The notes under the pieces are model-generated. The model was not told the DNA's origin and searched no databases. It saw only the letters and a list, made by a program, of their open reading frames with translations. This document shows, one piece after another, positions 35,384-44,227 of a DNA stretch of 64,000 nt. The stretch's first letter is position 1. Every line of letters starts with the position of its first letter. The DNA comes from an uncultured Pontibacter sp. (GTDB lineage Bacteria > Bacteroidota > Bacteroidia > Cytophagales > Hymenobacteraceae). The stretch is from positions 186,001 through 250,000 of the forward strand of contig CANMMP010000003.1 in assembly GCA_947499125.1 (NCBI GenBank), given 5' to 3'. Made by a program: the position numbers and the translations under genes.

Positions 35384-36274
35384 TTATTTTCGTTTTGCTA
35401 CAAATATCAGGCTTGAGTAATCGTTGCCATTCTTCTCGGCATAGCTATTCGACTTGTATCCGTTTAGTACGCTATTGATCATATTTGTTTTGCCTTTAAT
35501 ATGTTTCTCGCTTAACATGCTTACATAGTAGGCGTCAAATTTCATGGGCAATACTTCTTCGAGTTGCATTTTGTGCTTCTTTAAAAAGCGCTTCATGGTT
35601 GGCTGCGTAAAGTGGTACAAATGCCGAGGAACATCATAAGCCGCCCAGTTCTCTTTATATTGCTGCGCATCATGCGAGTCTGCATTTGGTACAGCAATTA
35701 TAAGTGTTCCGTCTTCTGCAAGATGAGAGATCAACTCCTTTGCAGTTTCGTTCAGCGAATGTATATGTTCGAGCACATGCCAAAGCGTAATGACGTTATA
35801 CTTTTTATCAGGATCTAGACTGCTTAACTCAGTTGCAACTTTTGTTCCGGTTGCTCCTTCTGCTAATTCGCGCGCTTTGTCGTTAGGCTCAATACCCTGT
35901 ACCTGCCAGCCATCTTTTTTACAGGCTTCCAGAAAAACACCTGTACCACAACCATAGTCCAGTATAGTTCCTTTTGCTGGTTGATGCCTGTTTATCAGTT
36001 CTACTTTCTGCTTTGTTGTAATAGAGCGTACTACATGATATGCCCGGTTTATTATCCCGCTTTTAGTATTGCTATGCGAAATATATTCTTCCGATTCGTA
36101 GTAGCTGCCAATACTGTTCTCGTCTGGTCGTGGGTTCGTAAATTTAAAGGTGCAGTTTTCGCACTCCACTATTACAAAGCTCTCTTTCGAAACGGAGTTG
36201 TCTGTAACTACCAGGAAGTTTTTAAATTCTTCTTTGCCACAGATAGGGCAAGACTCCAGTCTTTCGTAGCTCAT
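35384..36274 (-). CDS. Class I SAM-dependent methyltransferase with zinc-ribbon-like N-terminus
   Basis: 296 residues. N-terminal Cys pairs CPICGK (8-11) and CENC (38-41) resemble a zinc ribbon. The Rossmann core has motif I TILDYGCGTGVFLEACKKDGW (about 100-120), and later NVITLWHVLEHIHSLNETAKELISHL (about 160-185) is the usual motif IV-like acidic/His region. It belongs to a widespread family of bacterial methyltransferases whose substrate is unknown. It begins one base after the mnmG stop, so the two genes are translationally adjacent and share a transcript with mnmG. Confidence 0.85.
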   Translation of the reverse strand: MSYERLESCPICGKEEFKNFLVVTDNSVSKESFVIVECENCTFKFTNPRPDENSIGSYYESEEYISHSNTKSGIINRAYHVVRSITTKQKVELINRHQPAKGTILDYGCGTGVFLEACKKDGWQVQGIEPNDKARELAEGATGTKVATELSSLDPDKKYNVITLWHVLEHIHSLNETAKELISHLAEDGTLIIAVPNADSHDAQQYKENWAAYDVPRHLYHFTQPTMKRFLKKHKMQLEEVLPMKFDAYYVSMLSEKHIKGKTNMINSVLNGYKSNSYAEKNGNDYSSLIFVAKRK

Positions 36275-38137
36275 TTATTTTCCAAGGTATACCATCAGTA
36301 CCGATATATCAGCCGGTGATACTCCACTGATCCTGGATGCCTGGCCTATAGTTTCAGGTTCCACTTTCAACAGTTTTTCACGCGCTTCCGCCGATAATGC
36401 CGGTATGTTACGGTAGTTGATTTTATCTTTTATAATATAGTTTTCGAGTTCCCCCATTTTTGCTGCCATGCTATATTCTTTTTCAATATAGCTTTCATAC
36501 TTCACAGCTATTTCGGCTTGCTCTACACTATCTACCTTAAACTTACTTAAATATTCTTTAACCGCAGGTACTGCTGCAGCTATATGTTGTATCTCGATGT
36601 TCGGTCGTTTTATCAACTGGCCTGCACGCTGCTTTTCTATAATAGGTGCTGACCCCATACTCTCCAGCATGCTGTTGATATCTCCGGGCTCTATCGGCTT
36701 GTTCTGTAAGTATGCGATGATCTCGGCTGTTTCCTCTATCTTCTTATCCACAGCTTTCAATCTGCTTTCATCGGCAAGGCCAAGCTCGAAACCAAGTCTA
36801 GTAAGGCGTATGTCAGCATTGTCCTGACGCAACAATATGCGGTGCTCAGCTCGCGACGTGAACATACGATAAGGCTCATCAGTACCTTTATTCACCAAGT
36901 CATCTATCAATACGCCAATGTATGCTTCTGATCTTTTAAGTATAAACGGTGCTTTTTCGTTTATCTTGTTGTGGGCATTTATACCAGCCATTAATCCCTG
37001 GCAGGCGGCCTCTTCGTAACCTGTCGTTCCGTTTATCTGTCCAGCGAAGTATAGATTTGAAACTAGTTTTGTTTCGAGAGTCAGGTTCAGTTGGGTTGGC
37101 GGAAAAAAGTCATACTCGATAGCATAACCCGGACGGAACATTTTAGCATTCTCAAAACCTACGATCTTACGAAGCGCTTTCATTTGCACATCTTCCGGTA
37201 ATGAGCTGGAGAAGCCATTTACATATACTTCTACAGTACTCCATCCTTCCGGCTCCACAAAGATCTGGTGGCGGTCACGGTCAGCGAAACGGTTTATCTT
37301 ATCTTCTATACTTGGGCAGTAGCGTGGCCCTAATCCCTGGATACGGCCCTGGAACATCGGAGATTTTTCGAAGCCGGTTTTCAGTATCTCGTGTACATCG
37401 GGGTTAGTATAAGTTATAAAACAGCTGCGTTGCTTAGCAAGTGGTTTTGTATCTGTATAAGAGAACTTCGATGGGTTTTCGTCACCGAACTGTTCTTCCA
37501 TTCGGCTATAGTCCAGCGAGCGTCCATCTACACGCGGAGGTGTACCGGTTTTCATTCGCCCAGCTTCAAAACCTAATTCAACTAGTTGTTCGGTTATACC
37601 TTTCGCTGATTTTTCAGCTGCTCGACCTCCACCTAATTGCTTTTCACCGATGTGGATAATACCATTCAGAAATGTGCCATTCGTTAAGATAACGGCCTTT
37701 CCTCGTATAGTTATCCCCAGGCTGGTTCGTACTCCAACGGCTCTCCCCTGCTCTACTTCAATGGCTGTAACCATCTCCTGCCAGAAGTCTACGTTCTCTG
37801 TTTCTTCCAGCGTTAAGCGCCAGGCTTCAGCAAAACGCATTCGGTCGCTTTGAGCTCTTGGACTCCACATAGCGGGGCCTTTCGATTTATTTAGCATCCT
37901 GAACTGGATCATGGTTTCGTCGGTAATAATACCGCTCATACCACCCAGTGCATCCACTTCACGAACTATCTGCCCTTTTGCCACACCACCCATTGCCGGG
38001 TTGCACGACATCTGTGCGATGGTGTTCATGTTCATGGTTACTAGTAAAACTTTAGAACCCATTTTTGCTGCAGCAGCTGCAGCCTCGCAACCTGCGTGGC
38101 CAGCTCCTACAACTATAATATCATATTCTGGAAACAT
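36275..38137 (-). CDS. mnmG: tRNA uridine-5-carboxymethylaminomethyl modification enzyme MnmG (GidA)
   Basis: 620 residues, full length. FAD-binding GAGHAGCEAAAAAA (about 11-24) starts the N-terminal domain. The conserved GTFLNGIIHIGE, TGTPPRVDGRS and GQINGTTGYEEAA segments and C-terminal FTSRAEHRILLRQDNADIRLT are all typical. With MnmE it makes the cmnm5 group at the wobble U34 of certain tRNAs. Its promoter gap holds a perfect parS site (38157-38172), and it heads a short operon with the methyltransferase. mnmG is often found near replication origins. Confidence 0.97.
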   Translation of the reverse strand: MFPEYDIIVVGAGHAGCEAAAAAAKMGSKVLLVTMNMNTIAQMSCNPAMGGVAKGQIVREVDALGGMSGIITDETMIQFRMLNKSKGPAMWSPRAQSDRMRFAEAWRLTLEETENVDFWQEMVTAIEVEQGRAVGVRTSLGITIRGKAVILTNGTFLNGIIHIGEKQLGGGRAAEKSAKGITEQLVELGFEAGRMKTGTPPRVDGRSLDYSRMEEQFGDENPSKFSYTDTKPLAKQRSCFITYTNPDVHEILKTGFEKSPMFQGRIQGLGPRYCPSIEDKINRFADRDRHQIFVEPEGWSTVEVYVNGFSSSLPEDVQMKALRKIVGFENAKMFRPGYAIEYDFFPPTQLNLTLETKLVSNLYFAGQINGTTGYEEAACQGLMAGINAHNKINEKAPFILKRSEAYIGVLIDDLVNKGTDEPYRMFTSRAEHRILLRQDNADIRLTRLGFELGLADESRLKAVDKKIEETAEIIAYLQNKPIEPGDINSMLESMGSAPIIEKQRAGQLIKRPNIEIQHIAAAVPAVKEYLSKFKVDSVEQAEIAVKYESYIEKEYSMAAKMGELENYIIKDKINYRNIPALSAEAREKLLKVEPETIGQASRISGVSPADISVLMVYLGK

Positions 38138-38156
38138 GTACTTCTGATTTTAGAGA

Positions 38157-38172
38157 TGTTTCACGTGAAACA
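38157..38172. promoter_or_regulatory. parS, ParB partition site
   Basis: TGTTTCACGTGAAACA is an exact 16-bp perfect palindrome matching the conserved bacterial parS consensus. It lies in the 67-bp gap between mnmG and ybeY, in a location typical of origin-proximal parS sites. Genes parA and parB are not in the window. Confidence 0.9.
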
Positions 38173-38204
38173 TCAACAAGAGATTGGTAATTCCTTTTTT
38201 GCGA

Positions 38205-38633
38205 TTAAAATTTCCGCAAAGATAAGCAAGAATCTTCTTGTTTGCGCATAAGTGCCTCCTGCTCTTCGGTTTTATCCTTAAAACCAAGTAAGTGCAGTAC
38301 ACCATGAATGAGAACGCGGTGCAATTCGTCCTCGAAGGGTATATTTAATGATTGGGCATTATCCCGGATACGATCTATACTAACAAAAATATCACTTTCA
38401 ACTACGCCTTCTTCATCAGCGTTGTCAAAAGTGATAATATCGGTAAGCGTATCGTGATCTAAGTATTCTACGTTTATCTGGTGCAGGTAATCGTCAGAAC
38501 AAAAGATGTAGGTTAAATTAGCAAGTTCGTGATCGTGTTGCTCTATAACAGAGGCAATCCAATCAGCGATCTGTTCCGGGTTAGATAACGAAAACTCGAT
38601 GTCCTCGCTATGAAACTCAATTGGATGATCCAT
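38205..38633 (-). CDS. ybeY: rRNA maturation endonuclease YbeY
   Basis: 142 residues, YbeY family. Two zinc-binding histidines are visible: HRVLIHGVLHLLGFKD contains His110 and His114 in the usual HGxLHL core. The classical third histidine (in E. coli type GYDH) is replaced by Asp120 in GFKDKTEEQEALM, a variant I recall from Bacteroidota homologues. It processes 16S rRNA 3' ends and takes part in ribosome quality control. Its start overlaps the RsbW-like gene by 17 bp, suggesting coupling with that gene upstream. Confidence 0.9.
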   Translation of the reverse strand: MDHPIEFHSEDIEFSLSNPEQIADWIASVIEQHDHELANLTYIFCSDDYLHQINVEYLDHDTLTDIITFDNADEEGVVESDIFVSIDRIRDNAQSLNIPFEDELHRVLIHGVLHLLGFKDKTEEQEALMRKQEDSCLSLRKF

Positions 38634-39042
38634 TCTGGCTTGGAAGGATATTAAACTTCAGCTGCACTTTCTTCCCTTCTTCCATGAAGTTAACTTCGTC
38701 GCATAGGTTGCGCATCAGAAATATACCGCGGCCACCAGGGTTTTCCAGGTTTTCAGGAGCAGTTGGGTCTGGCAGATTCTCATAGTCAAAACCAGGGCCT
38801 TCATCTTCTACCTCAAACAAAAGCTGGTTGTTTTCTACCTGCAGCGTAAGATATACGTTCTTGTCTTTGTCGAATTTGTTGCCGTGACGGATAGCGTTGT
38901 TTACAGACTCAGTTACAGCAACCATAATGTTGCCATATATATCATCTTCAAACTCGAATTCTTCCTTTGAGTTATCAATAAAGCTTTCGATTACGCGGAT
39001 ATTCTCGATCAAGGAAGGAATCTGAATTTTAACTTGATTCAT
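38617..39042 (-). CDS. RsbW-like serine kinase / anti-sigma ATPase domain protein
   Basis: 141 residues of a GHKL ATPase fold (HATPase_c_2 type). The N-box is VAVTESVNNAIRHGNKF (Glu45, Asn49), G1 is DEGPGFD (80-86) and G2 is GGRGIFLM (103-110). Such proteins bind an anti-anti-sigma factor or a sigma factor. No sigma or anti-anti-sigma gene is adjacent, so the partner is unknown. It is upstream of and overlaps ybeY by 17 bp. Confidence 0.85.
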   Translation of the reverse strand: MNQVKIQIPSLIENIRVIESFIDNSKEEFEFEDDIYGNIMVAVTESVNNAIRHGNKFDKDKNVYLTLQVENNQLLFEVEDEGPGFDYENLPDPTAPENLENPGGRGIFLMRNLCDEVNFMEEGKKVQLKFNILPSQNGSSN

Positions 39043-39079
39043 ATTAATCTAACGTGTGTAACTATAGGTGCTTAATTTT

Positions 39080-42000
39080 TTATTTTGTTTGCTGAAAATA
39101 CTCGTTTACCTTTTGCTTATAGTACGGAGACAATGCAGGTGGTATAGTTCTAAGTAATTCAGTCTGCTTTTCTTTTGCTTTTAAATACTTATCGAACGAT
39201 GGAGGTAACTTACGGGCAATGTCCTGAGCGGATTTAGCTTCACGCTTATTATCCAGTTCCCTCTCCTTCATCGATCTCTCAGCTTCTAATAATCGCGTCA
39301 AAATCTCGCGCTGGCGCATGATCGTCTGCTCAGTCAACCGTTTATTAACGAGATCAGTCTCGGTTTGTTCCATCATGCGACTAATATTTCCGATGTCACC
39401 CTGCTGGCCTTTTTCGCCAGGTTTGCCCCCTTGTTTCTCCATTTCGCGGAGTGCATTTCGGAGAGCCTCCTGCTCAGCAGCCAATTTAGCTAATTCTTCA
39501 GAAAGTGCCTTACCTGATTTGCCACCTTTTTTCAATTCTTCTAATTTTTTATTCAAACCGTCCTGCATTTCGCCTAAACCGCCTGGTTTTTTCTGATTTC
39601 CCTTCTCTTTTCCGGCCATACTTCCCTGCATCTGGGCTATGGCCTGTTGCATTTGCTTCAAAGCATCGTTCAGCATCAGGGCCAGGTTGTTCATGCTGGT
39701 CATGGCAAGTTGCTGTTGGGCAGTAGCACGGCTCACGTTCCTGTCCCGGATCTCCTTCATGCTGTTATCCATACTTTGGTTCATGGCGGCAACTTCGCGG
39801 GTAACGAACGACTCTATCTGGAAAACTTTCTTTGCAAGTGAGAACAAGCTGTCTTCTATTATACGAGCATTGTCGCGGAGGTTAAGTTGTTCCTGCGAAA
39901 GCGAAATGAAACGCGGGTCGCTTTGGTTAACGCTCCTGAACGATTTCATAAGCGCTTCCTGATCGAAGGACAATTTAATAAGGTTTTCCAGGATATCGCG
40001 CAAATGGTCGAGGTTTTGCTGCATGCCGCTCATTCCCATCGAGTTCATCATTTGTTCCATTTGTTGGGCCATCTGCTCCATCTTCTGCCCTGCCTTCTGC
40101 TGACTTTCGCTGGCTTTTTTATTTTGCTGCTTCTGCAATTGCTCCTGGCCCTGCTGCATATCCTGCTCTATACCCTGCTCCTGTTGCTCCTGCTGTTGCT
40201 CATCCATAGAGTTGGGGTTTTCGAGCTTGTCATTCATCTCTTTAAGCTCATCGAGCTGTTCTTTTACTTCTTCAAACTGTTTCTGTAGTTCTTCCTGCTC
40301 TTGCTTCAGTTCTTCGTTGCTTTCCTGCTTCTGGGCTGTTTTTTCTGATAGCTCTTCCTGTTCCTTGGCCATGTCTTTCAGCTTATCAGCCACATTGTCC
40401 AGTTTCTGCTCAAACTGCAATTGCTTAAATAACTCCAGGGCACGCTCCAGTTCTCTTTCCAGGTTGCGTTCACGGTTATCAAGCTTACTGAGCATGTCCT
40501 GCAATTCCGGGTCGTTAGCTTGCTTTTCCTGGAGCAGCTTTTCAAGCTCTTCGTATAGTTTCTTTGTTTCAGGGTCCAGCAGGTCGTTCATGAGCTTTTG
40601 CAGTTGCTGGGCTTTTTCGGCCAGTTGCTTATTCTGCTCACTCATCATGTTTTGCTTTTTATTCAGCTCATCAAACATTTCCTTCATGGCGGCCAGGTCC
40701 TGCTCCAGTTGCTTTTTCTTTTCAACCAGGTCTTGCAGTTGCTTTTTGTCCTGCCAGTTTAAGTCGCGTTTTGTTTTAAGCTTTTCCTCATTTTTAGCGA
40801 GTTCTTCTTTTAGCTTATTGGCCTGCTCCAAGGTCTTGCTTATCTGGCTACCTACGGATTGGGCATTACTGTCAAGTTCTTTCTCAAGGTCGCGCTTATC
40901 CGGTACTTTCAGCTCGTAAGTTCGTGAGCGGGCAGCCTTTGGCCCTTGCAAACCGTCGTTATCCCAAACCTGCACAAAGTATTCGAGCTTTTCGCCGGGC
41001 TTCAGGTTAAGGGTAGCGGTATTCCATTGGTAAAAATAGCTCTGACTTAACTGGCCGGCAGCCAGCGGAAGGGCAATTGTTTTATACTTTCCTTTTGGAT
41101 CGGCTTCTTTGCTAACGCGGTAATAAATAGCCAACCTCGATAAACCATAATCGTCGGTAACATCGCCACCTAAAACCAGGAAACTATACAGCGACTTATC
41201 CTGGAATTGCTCTAAGGTTATTTGCGGGTGTTTGTCAGGTATAACTGAGATCTGGTAATTGATGTCTTCTTTATTTTCGCTGTGCTGGTTCTTTAAACGG
41301 ATGCTATAGTTCTGGCTGGTCTTAACCTGTTTGCTGGCCGTAAAATTATTATCCGCTTTCTGAGCTTGAAGTTGTTGTTTCGGGTTATCAAAACTCAGGT
41401 TTATACTTTGCGTTTCGGATGCTTCAAAGTTCCACGTGATCGTGCTTCCTTCCGGAACAGTGGCATTACCTGTATTCTGGATAAGGTCTGGTTTGCGTTT
41501 AAGGTAGGCGGGATATTGTACCTGCAGTTCAAAATCCTTCAGGTTAGGGCGCGACAGCAGTTCTAAAGTATACGTATCGGAAGTAAAGCCAGAGCCTTCA
41601 AATGCGAAATCTATACTTTTAATGGGCTGCTTAAATGTATAGTTATAGTTGCCATCACCGGACTTTTGCAGTAACTGGCGCCTTCCGTTATAGTTCAGGT
41701 AAACTTCCTTGGGCAGCGCTTCCCCTTCAAGCTTCATTTGTAAGGCAAAATCTTCTCCCCGGAAAGTGGTCAGGTCATCATTCTCAACTATAAACTTAAA
41801 CGGAGCCACCGGCACATAAGCCTTTTTATAGTTGATGATGCGCTCAGTGCCTTGAACAAAGATGGCAGGATAAACTAATGCTATAAGCAGCGCAATAATA
41901 GCGGGCAGCGCCACATACTTAACTATAGGCTTGTTCTCTTTATAAGTAACCGCTTCCGTAAAATCGAAATGCAGCATTTGCCCGGCACGCTGGTTTATAC

Positions 42001-42388
42001 TTGCAGCTATAAGCTCGTTTCTTCTATCTAAACTATTTAACTGTAAGGCATTCAGTAACTTATCTTTTATTTCGGGGTAATAGTGCCCTACTTTAGAAGC
42101 TGCCTGCTCATCAGATAATAAACGACTTAGGTTAGTTAAGGCCGCAACGGGCATAGCTATCCAACGAACAAAAGCATAGATTATAACAGCAACAAAGGAG
42201 AATAAAAGTATAGCGCGCACAGCCTGCGGAAAATAGAAAACATACTCTAATAGGCTGTAAATGATGTAGATAGACAATAGGATGCCTGCAGCAAACAAGG
42301 TGCCGCGCAACAGCAGGTTCAGGTAAAACTTCTTTTTGAAGGCCTGTAGCTGATGCATTAATTCGGTAAGTGCATCCGGGTTTTTCAT
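39080..42388 (-). CDS. DUF4175 family membrane protein with long coiled coil
   Basis: 1,102 residues. Two or three membrane helices at the N-terminus (about 20-90 and 150-170) are followed by a large extracytoplasmic beta region (about 180-470), then a very long Lys/Glu/Gln-rich coiled coil (about 500-790), an internal helix-rich part with poly-Gln runs, and a hydrophilic C-terminus (about 950-1102). This order matches DUF4175 proteins, which occur throughout Bacteroidota and often have unknown envelope functions. It is a long single gene upstream of the RsbW-like gene (37 bp). Confidence 0.8.
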   Translation of the reverse strand: MKNPDALTELMHQLQAFKKKFYLNLLLRGTLFAAGILLSIYIIYSLLEYVFYFPQAVRAILLFSFVAVIIYAFVRWIAMPVAALTNLSRLLSDEQAASKVGHYYPEIKDKLLNALQLNSLDRRNELIAASINQRAGQMLHFDFTEAVTYKENKPIVKYVALPAIIALLIALVYPAIFVQGTERIINYKKAYVPVAPFKFIVENDDLTTFRGEDFALQMKLEGEALPKEVYLNYNGRRQLLQKSGDGNYNYTFKQPIKSIDFAFEGSGFTSDTYTLELLSRPNLKDFELQVQYPAYLKRKPDLIQNTGNATVPEGSTITWNFEASETQSINLSFDNPKQQLQAQKADNNFTASKQVKTSQNYSIRLKNQHSENKEDINYQISVIPDKHPQITLEQFQDKSLYSFLVLGGDVTDDYGLSRLAIYYRVSKEADPKGKYKTIALPLAAGQLSQSYFYQWNTATLNLKPGEKLEYFVQVWDNDGLQGPKAARSRTYELKVPDKRDLEKELDSNAQSVGSQISKTLEQANKLKEELAKNEEKLKTKRDLNWQDKKQLQDLVEKKKQLEQDLAAMKEMFDELNKKQNMMSEQNKQLAEKAQQLQKLMNDLLDPETKKLYEELEKLLQEKQANDPELQDMLSKLDNRERNLERELERALELFKQLQFEQKLDNVADKLKDMAKEQEELSEKTAQKQESNEELKQEQEELQKQFEEVKEQLDELKEMNDKLENPNSMDEQQQEQQEQGIEQDMQQGQEQLQKQQNKKASESQQKAGQKMEQMAQQMEQMMNSMGMSGMQQNLDHLRDILENLIKLSFDQEALMKSFRSVNQSDPRFISLSQEQLNLRDNARIIEDSLFSLAKKVFQIESFVTREVAAMNQSMDNSMKEIRDRNVSRATAQQQLAMTSMNNLALMLNDALKQMQQAIAQMQGSMAGKEKGNQKKPGGLGEMQDGLNKKLEELKKGGKSGKALSEELAKLAAEQEALRNALREMEKQGGKPGEKGQQGDIGNISRMMEQTETDLVNKRLTEQTIMRQREILTRLLEAERSMKERELDNKREAKSAQDIARKLPPSFDKYLKAKEKQTELLRTIPPALSPYYKQKVNEYFQQTK

Positions 42389-42442
42389 AGGTATATTTCC
42401 TGTAACGCTACCAGCCAGGCGTGGTTGCAGGTATAGTTACGA

Positions 42443-42487
42443 ACAGAGCACCTAAATAGCTGTTTATTAAACTATAAGGTGCTCTGT
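42443..42487 (-). terminator. Possible terminator of xth
   Basis: ACAGAGCACCT (42443-42453) pairs perfectly with AGGTGCTCTGT (42477-42487) across a 23-nt loop. The large loop makes a transcription terminator less certain; it could be a repeat. Confidence 0.45.
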
Positions 42488-42523
42488 AATATAACTATAA
42501 AAAACCGGGTTTTGGTATAAAGC

Positions 42524-43285
42524 CTACTCTATTTCAAGCAGAACCGGGCAATGGTCGGAGTGTTTGGCTTCGGTAAGTATAGCAGCCCGTTTAAGCCTGT
42601 CGTTCAGGTTGGCAGTAGCCATGTTATAATCGATTCGCCAGCCAAGGTTTTTGCCTCTTGCGCCGGCACGGTAGCTCCACCAGGTATAATTGTGCGGCTC
42701 GGTGTTAAAATGCCTGAACGTATCAGTAAAACCATTATCGATAAACTTTCCTAACCAGTTTCGCTCTTCCGGTAAAAAGCCAGAACTTTTGGCATTCGAT
42801 TTTGGGTTATGAATGTCGATTGGCTGATGACAGATATTATAGTCGCCGCTAACTACAAGGCCGGGCAAGGTTTGTTTCAGATCGCCGATATAACCATAGA
42901 AGTCATCCATCCACTGAAACTTAAAAGCCTGGCGCTCCTCCCCGCTCGAGCCGGAAGGCATGTACACACTCATTACAGAGTAATCGTCGTAATCTGCCCG
43001 AATAACGCGTCCTTCAAAATCATAGCAGTCTATGCCGCAACCGATCTCGACATGCTTCGGTTTAGATTTAGAAAGTATAGCCACACCACTATAGCCTTTT
43101 TTAACAGCCGGGTGCAGGTACACGTTATAGCCCAGGTCTTCAAATATGGTGCGATCAAACTTATCTTCACAGGCTTTTATCTCCTGCAGGCACAGCACAT
43201 CGGGGTTTGCCGCCTTCACCCAATCCTGAAAACCTTTGCTCAGGGCAGCCCGAATGCCATTAACGTTATAAGTAATTATCTTCAT
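42524..43285 (-). CDS. xth: Exodeoxyribonuclease III (AP endonuclease)
   Basis: 253 residues of the exonuclease III/AP-endonuclease family. Motifs: MKIITYNVNGIRAA (Asn8), LCLQEIKACEDKF (Glu at about 34), YMPSGSSGEERQ, VVSGDYNICH, the NFxxT-like FTDTFRHF and SDHCPVLLE (catalytic Asp-His). It nicks DNA at abasic sites and removes 3' blocks in base excision repair. It is separated from DUF4175 by 135 bp and has a dispersed repeat on its upstream side (43304-43376). Confidence 0.95.
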   Translation of the reverse strand: MKIITYNVNGIRAALSKGFQDWVKAANPDVLCLQEIKACEDKFDRTIFEDLGYNVYLHPAVKKGYSGVAILSKSKPKHVEIGCGIDCYDFEGRVIRADYDDYSVMSVYMPSGSSGEERQAFKFQWMDDFYGYIGDLKQTLPGLVVSGDYNICHQPIDIHNPKSNAKSSGFLPEERNWLGKFIDNGFTDTFRHFNTEPHNYTWWSYRAGARGKNLGWRIDYNMATANLNDRLKRAAILTEAKHSDHCPVLLEIE

Positions 43286-43303
43286 TTTATACTTTGACTA
43301 TGC

Positions 43304-43376
43304 GACAAAGGACAGTTAGACAAAGGACTTTAAAAACATAGATTCTTATGTCATTTGTCAGAAAATTCTATTGTCT
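43304..43376. repeat. Dispersed intergenic repeat, copy 1 (GACAAAGGAC type)
   Basis: Segments GACAAAGGAC, GACAAAGGAC, TCTTATGTCA and TTGTCT occur in order here, and in similar order at 44926-44996 (GACAAAGGAC, TCTTATGTCA, TTGTCT). The intergenic location and repeat of the parts suggest a family of small intergenic elements. Confidence 0.6.
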
Positions 43377-43382
43377 AAAAGA

Positions 43383-43727
43383 TTAATCCAGCTGGTTGAA
43401 ATACTCGAGAATGTGCCACTTCAGCATTTTTTCCTGCTCTTTAAGGTTTGCGAACGGAATAGGTTTTACTGCTGTATAATGCGGCCAACCTTCTTCGTCT
43501 ACTTTCTCGAGCTCATAATAACCCGACAGGCTGAAAACCTTACAGGTAGCGATGTGCATCAGATCCTGCTTTTCCTCTTTTGTGAACTCAGTTATACCTT
43601 TGCCAAGTTCCTGAATGCCTATTAAAAAAAGGATGGCGTTCAGGTCAGGCTTCTTTCCGAATTGCTTCATCAATAAAGCCCGTAACTGTGTCCATCTATG
43701 GTCTAAATTATCTGATTCTTCTATCAT
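43383..43727 (-). CDS. Conserved small protein, unknown function
   Basis: 114 residues, soluble, with a mainly helical pattern (KKPDLNAILFLIGIQELGKGITEFTKEEKQDLMHIATCKVF). It has no signal peptide and no recognised motif. The compact conserved-looking core (LIGIQELGKG, HIATCK, YYELEKVDEEGWPHY) suggests a genuine gene. It lies between two repeat copies, downstream of the AhpD-like gene on the same strand (72 bp gap). Confidence 0.55.
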   Translation of the reverse strand: MIEESDNLDHRWTQLRALLMKQFGKKPDLNAILFLIGIQELGKGITEFTKEEKQDLMHIATCKVFSLSGYYELEKVDEEGWPHYTAVKPIPFANLKEQEKMLKWHILEYFNQLD

Positions 43728-43799
43728 AGGTTAAATTGCTGCATGGCTAAATGGTTATACTAAAAGTGATGGACCATTTAACAATGCAGCCTTAAGCGG

Positions 43800-44147
43800 T
43801 TAAGATTTTTGCGATTTTAGTTCTTCCCAATACTCTACAGCTCTGCGGAAGTGTGGGATCACGATAGAACCACCTACCAGGTTGGCAATCGAGAAAACCT
43901 CAAACACTTGTTCGTCCGAAACGCCTTCGTCAAAGCATTTGCCCAGGTGATATTTTATGCAATCGTCGCAGCGTAACACCATAGAGGCTACCAAGCCCAG
44001 CATTTCCTTGGTTTTTACATCAAGGGCACCGTCTGCGTAAGCATTTGTATCGAGGTTAAAGAAACGCTTGATCACTTTATTGTCGTAAGACATGATGCGC
44101 TCGTTCATACGCGAGCGATATTCGTTGAATTCTTCTATCTGGCTCAT
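43800..44147 (-). CDS. Carboxymuconolactone decarboxylase/AhpD-like protein
   Basis: 115 residues from the ATG at 44147, chosen because the family core starts just inside (MSQIEEFNEY...); a longer frame upstream lacks similarity. The redox motif CDDCIKYH (Cys60, Cys63, His67) is the AhpD-type CxxCxxxH signature, suggesting alkylhydroperoxidase-type redox activity. It is likely cytoplasmic. The comF gene lies 80 bp away on the opposite strand. Confidence 0.85.
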   Translation of the reverse strand: MSQIEEFNEYRSRMNERIMSYDNKVIKRFFNLDTNAYADGALDVKTKEMLGLVASMVLRCDDCIKYHLGKCFDEGVSDEQVFEVFSIANLVGGSIVIPHFRRAVEYWEELKSQKS

Positions 44148-44227
44148 TGTTGTGATGTACTTGGCTCGAAAAGAGCGGGTTTGAACTATAAAATTACGGC
44201 AAAATATTAACAATACCTTAGCGGCTT

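Noticed and set aside
39887..40919. Leu/Ser-rich plus-strand frames opposite the DUF4175 coiled coil
   Set aside because: They are the antisense of the repetitive Gln/Glu/Lys coding region, which yields long Ser/Phe/Leu-rich frames by composition alone.
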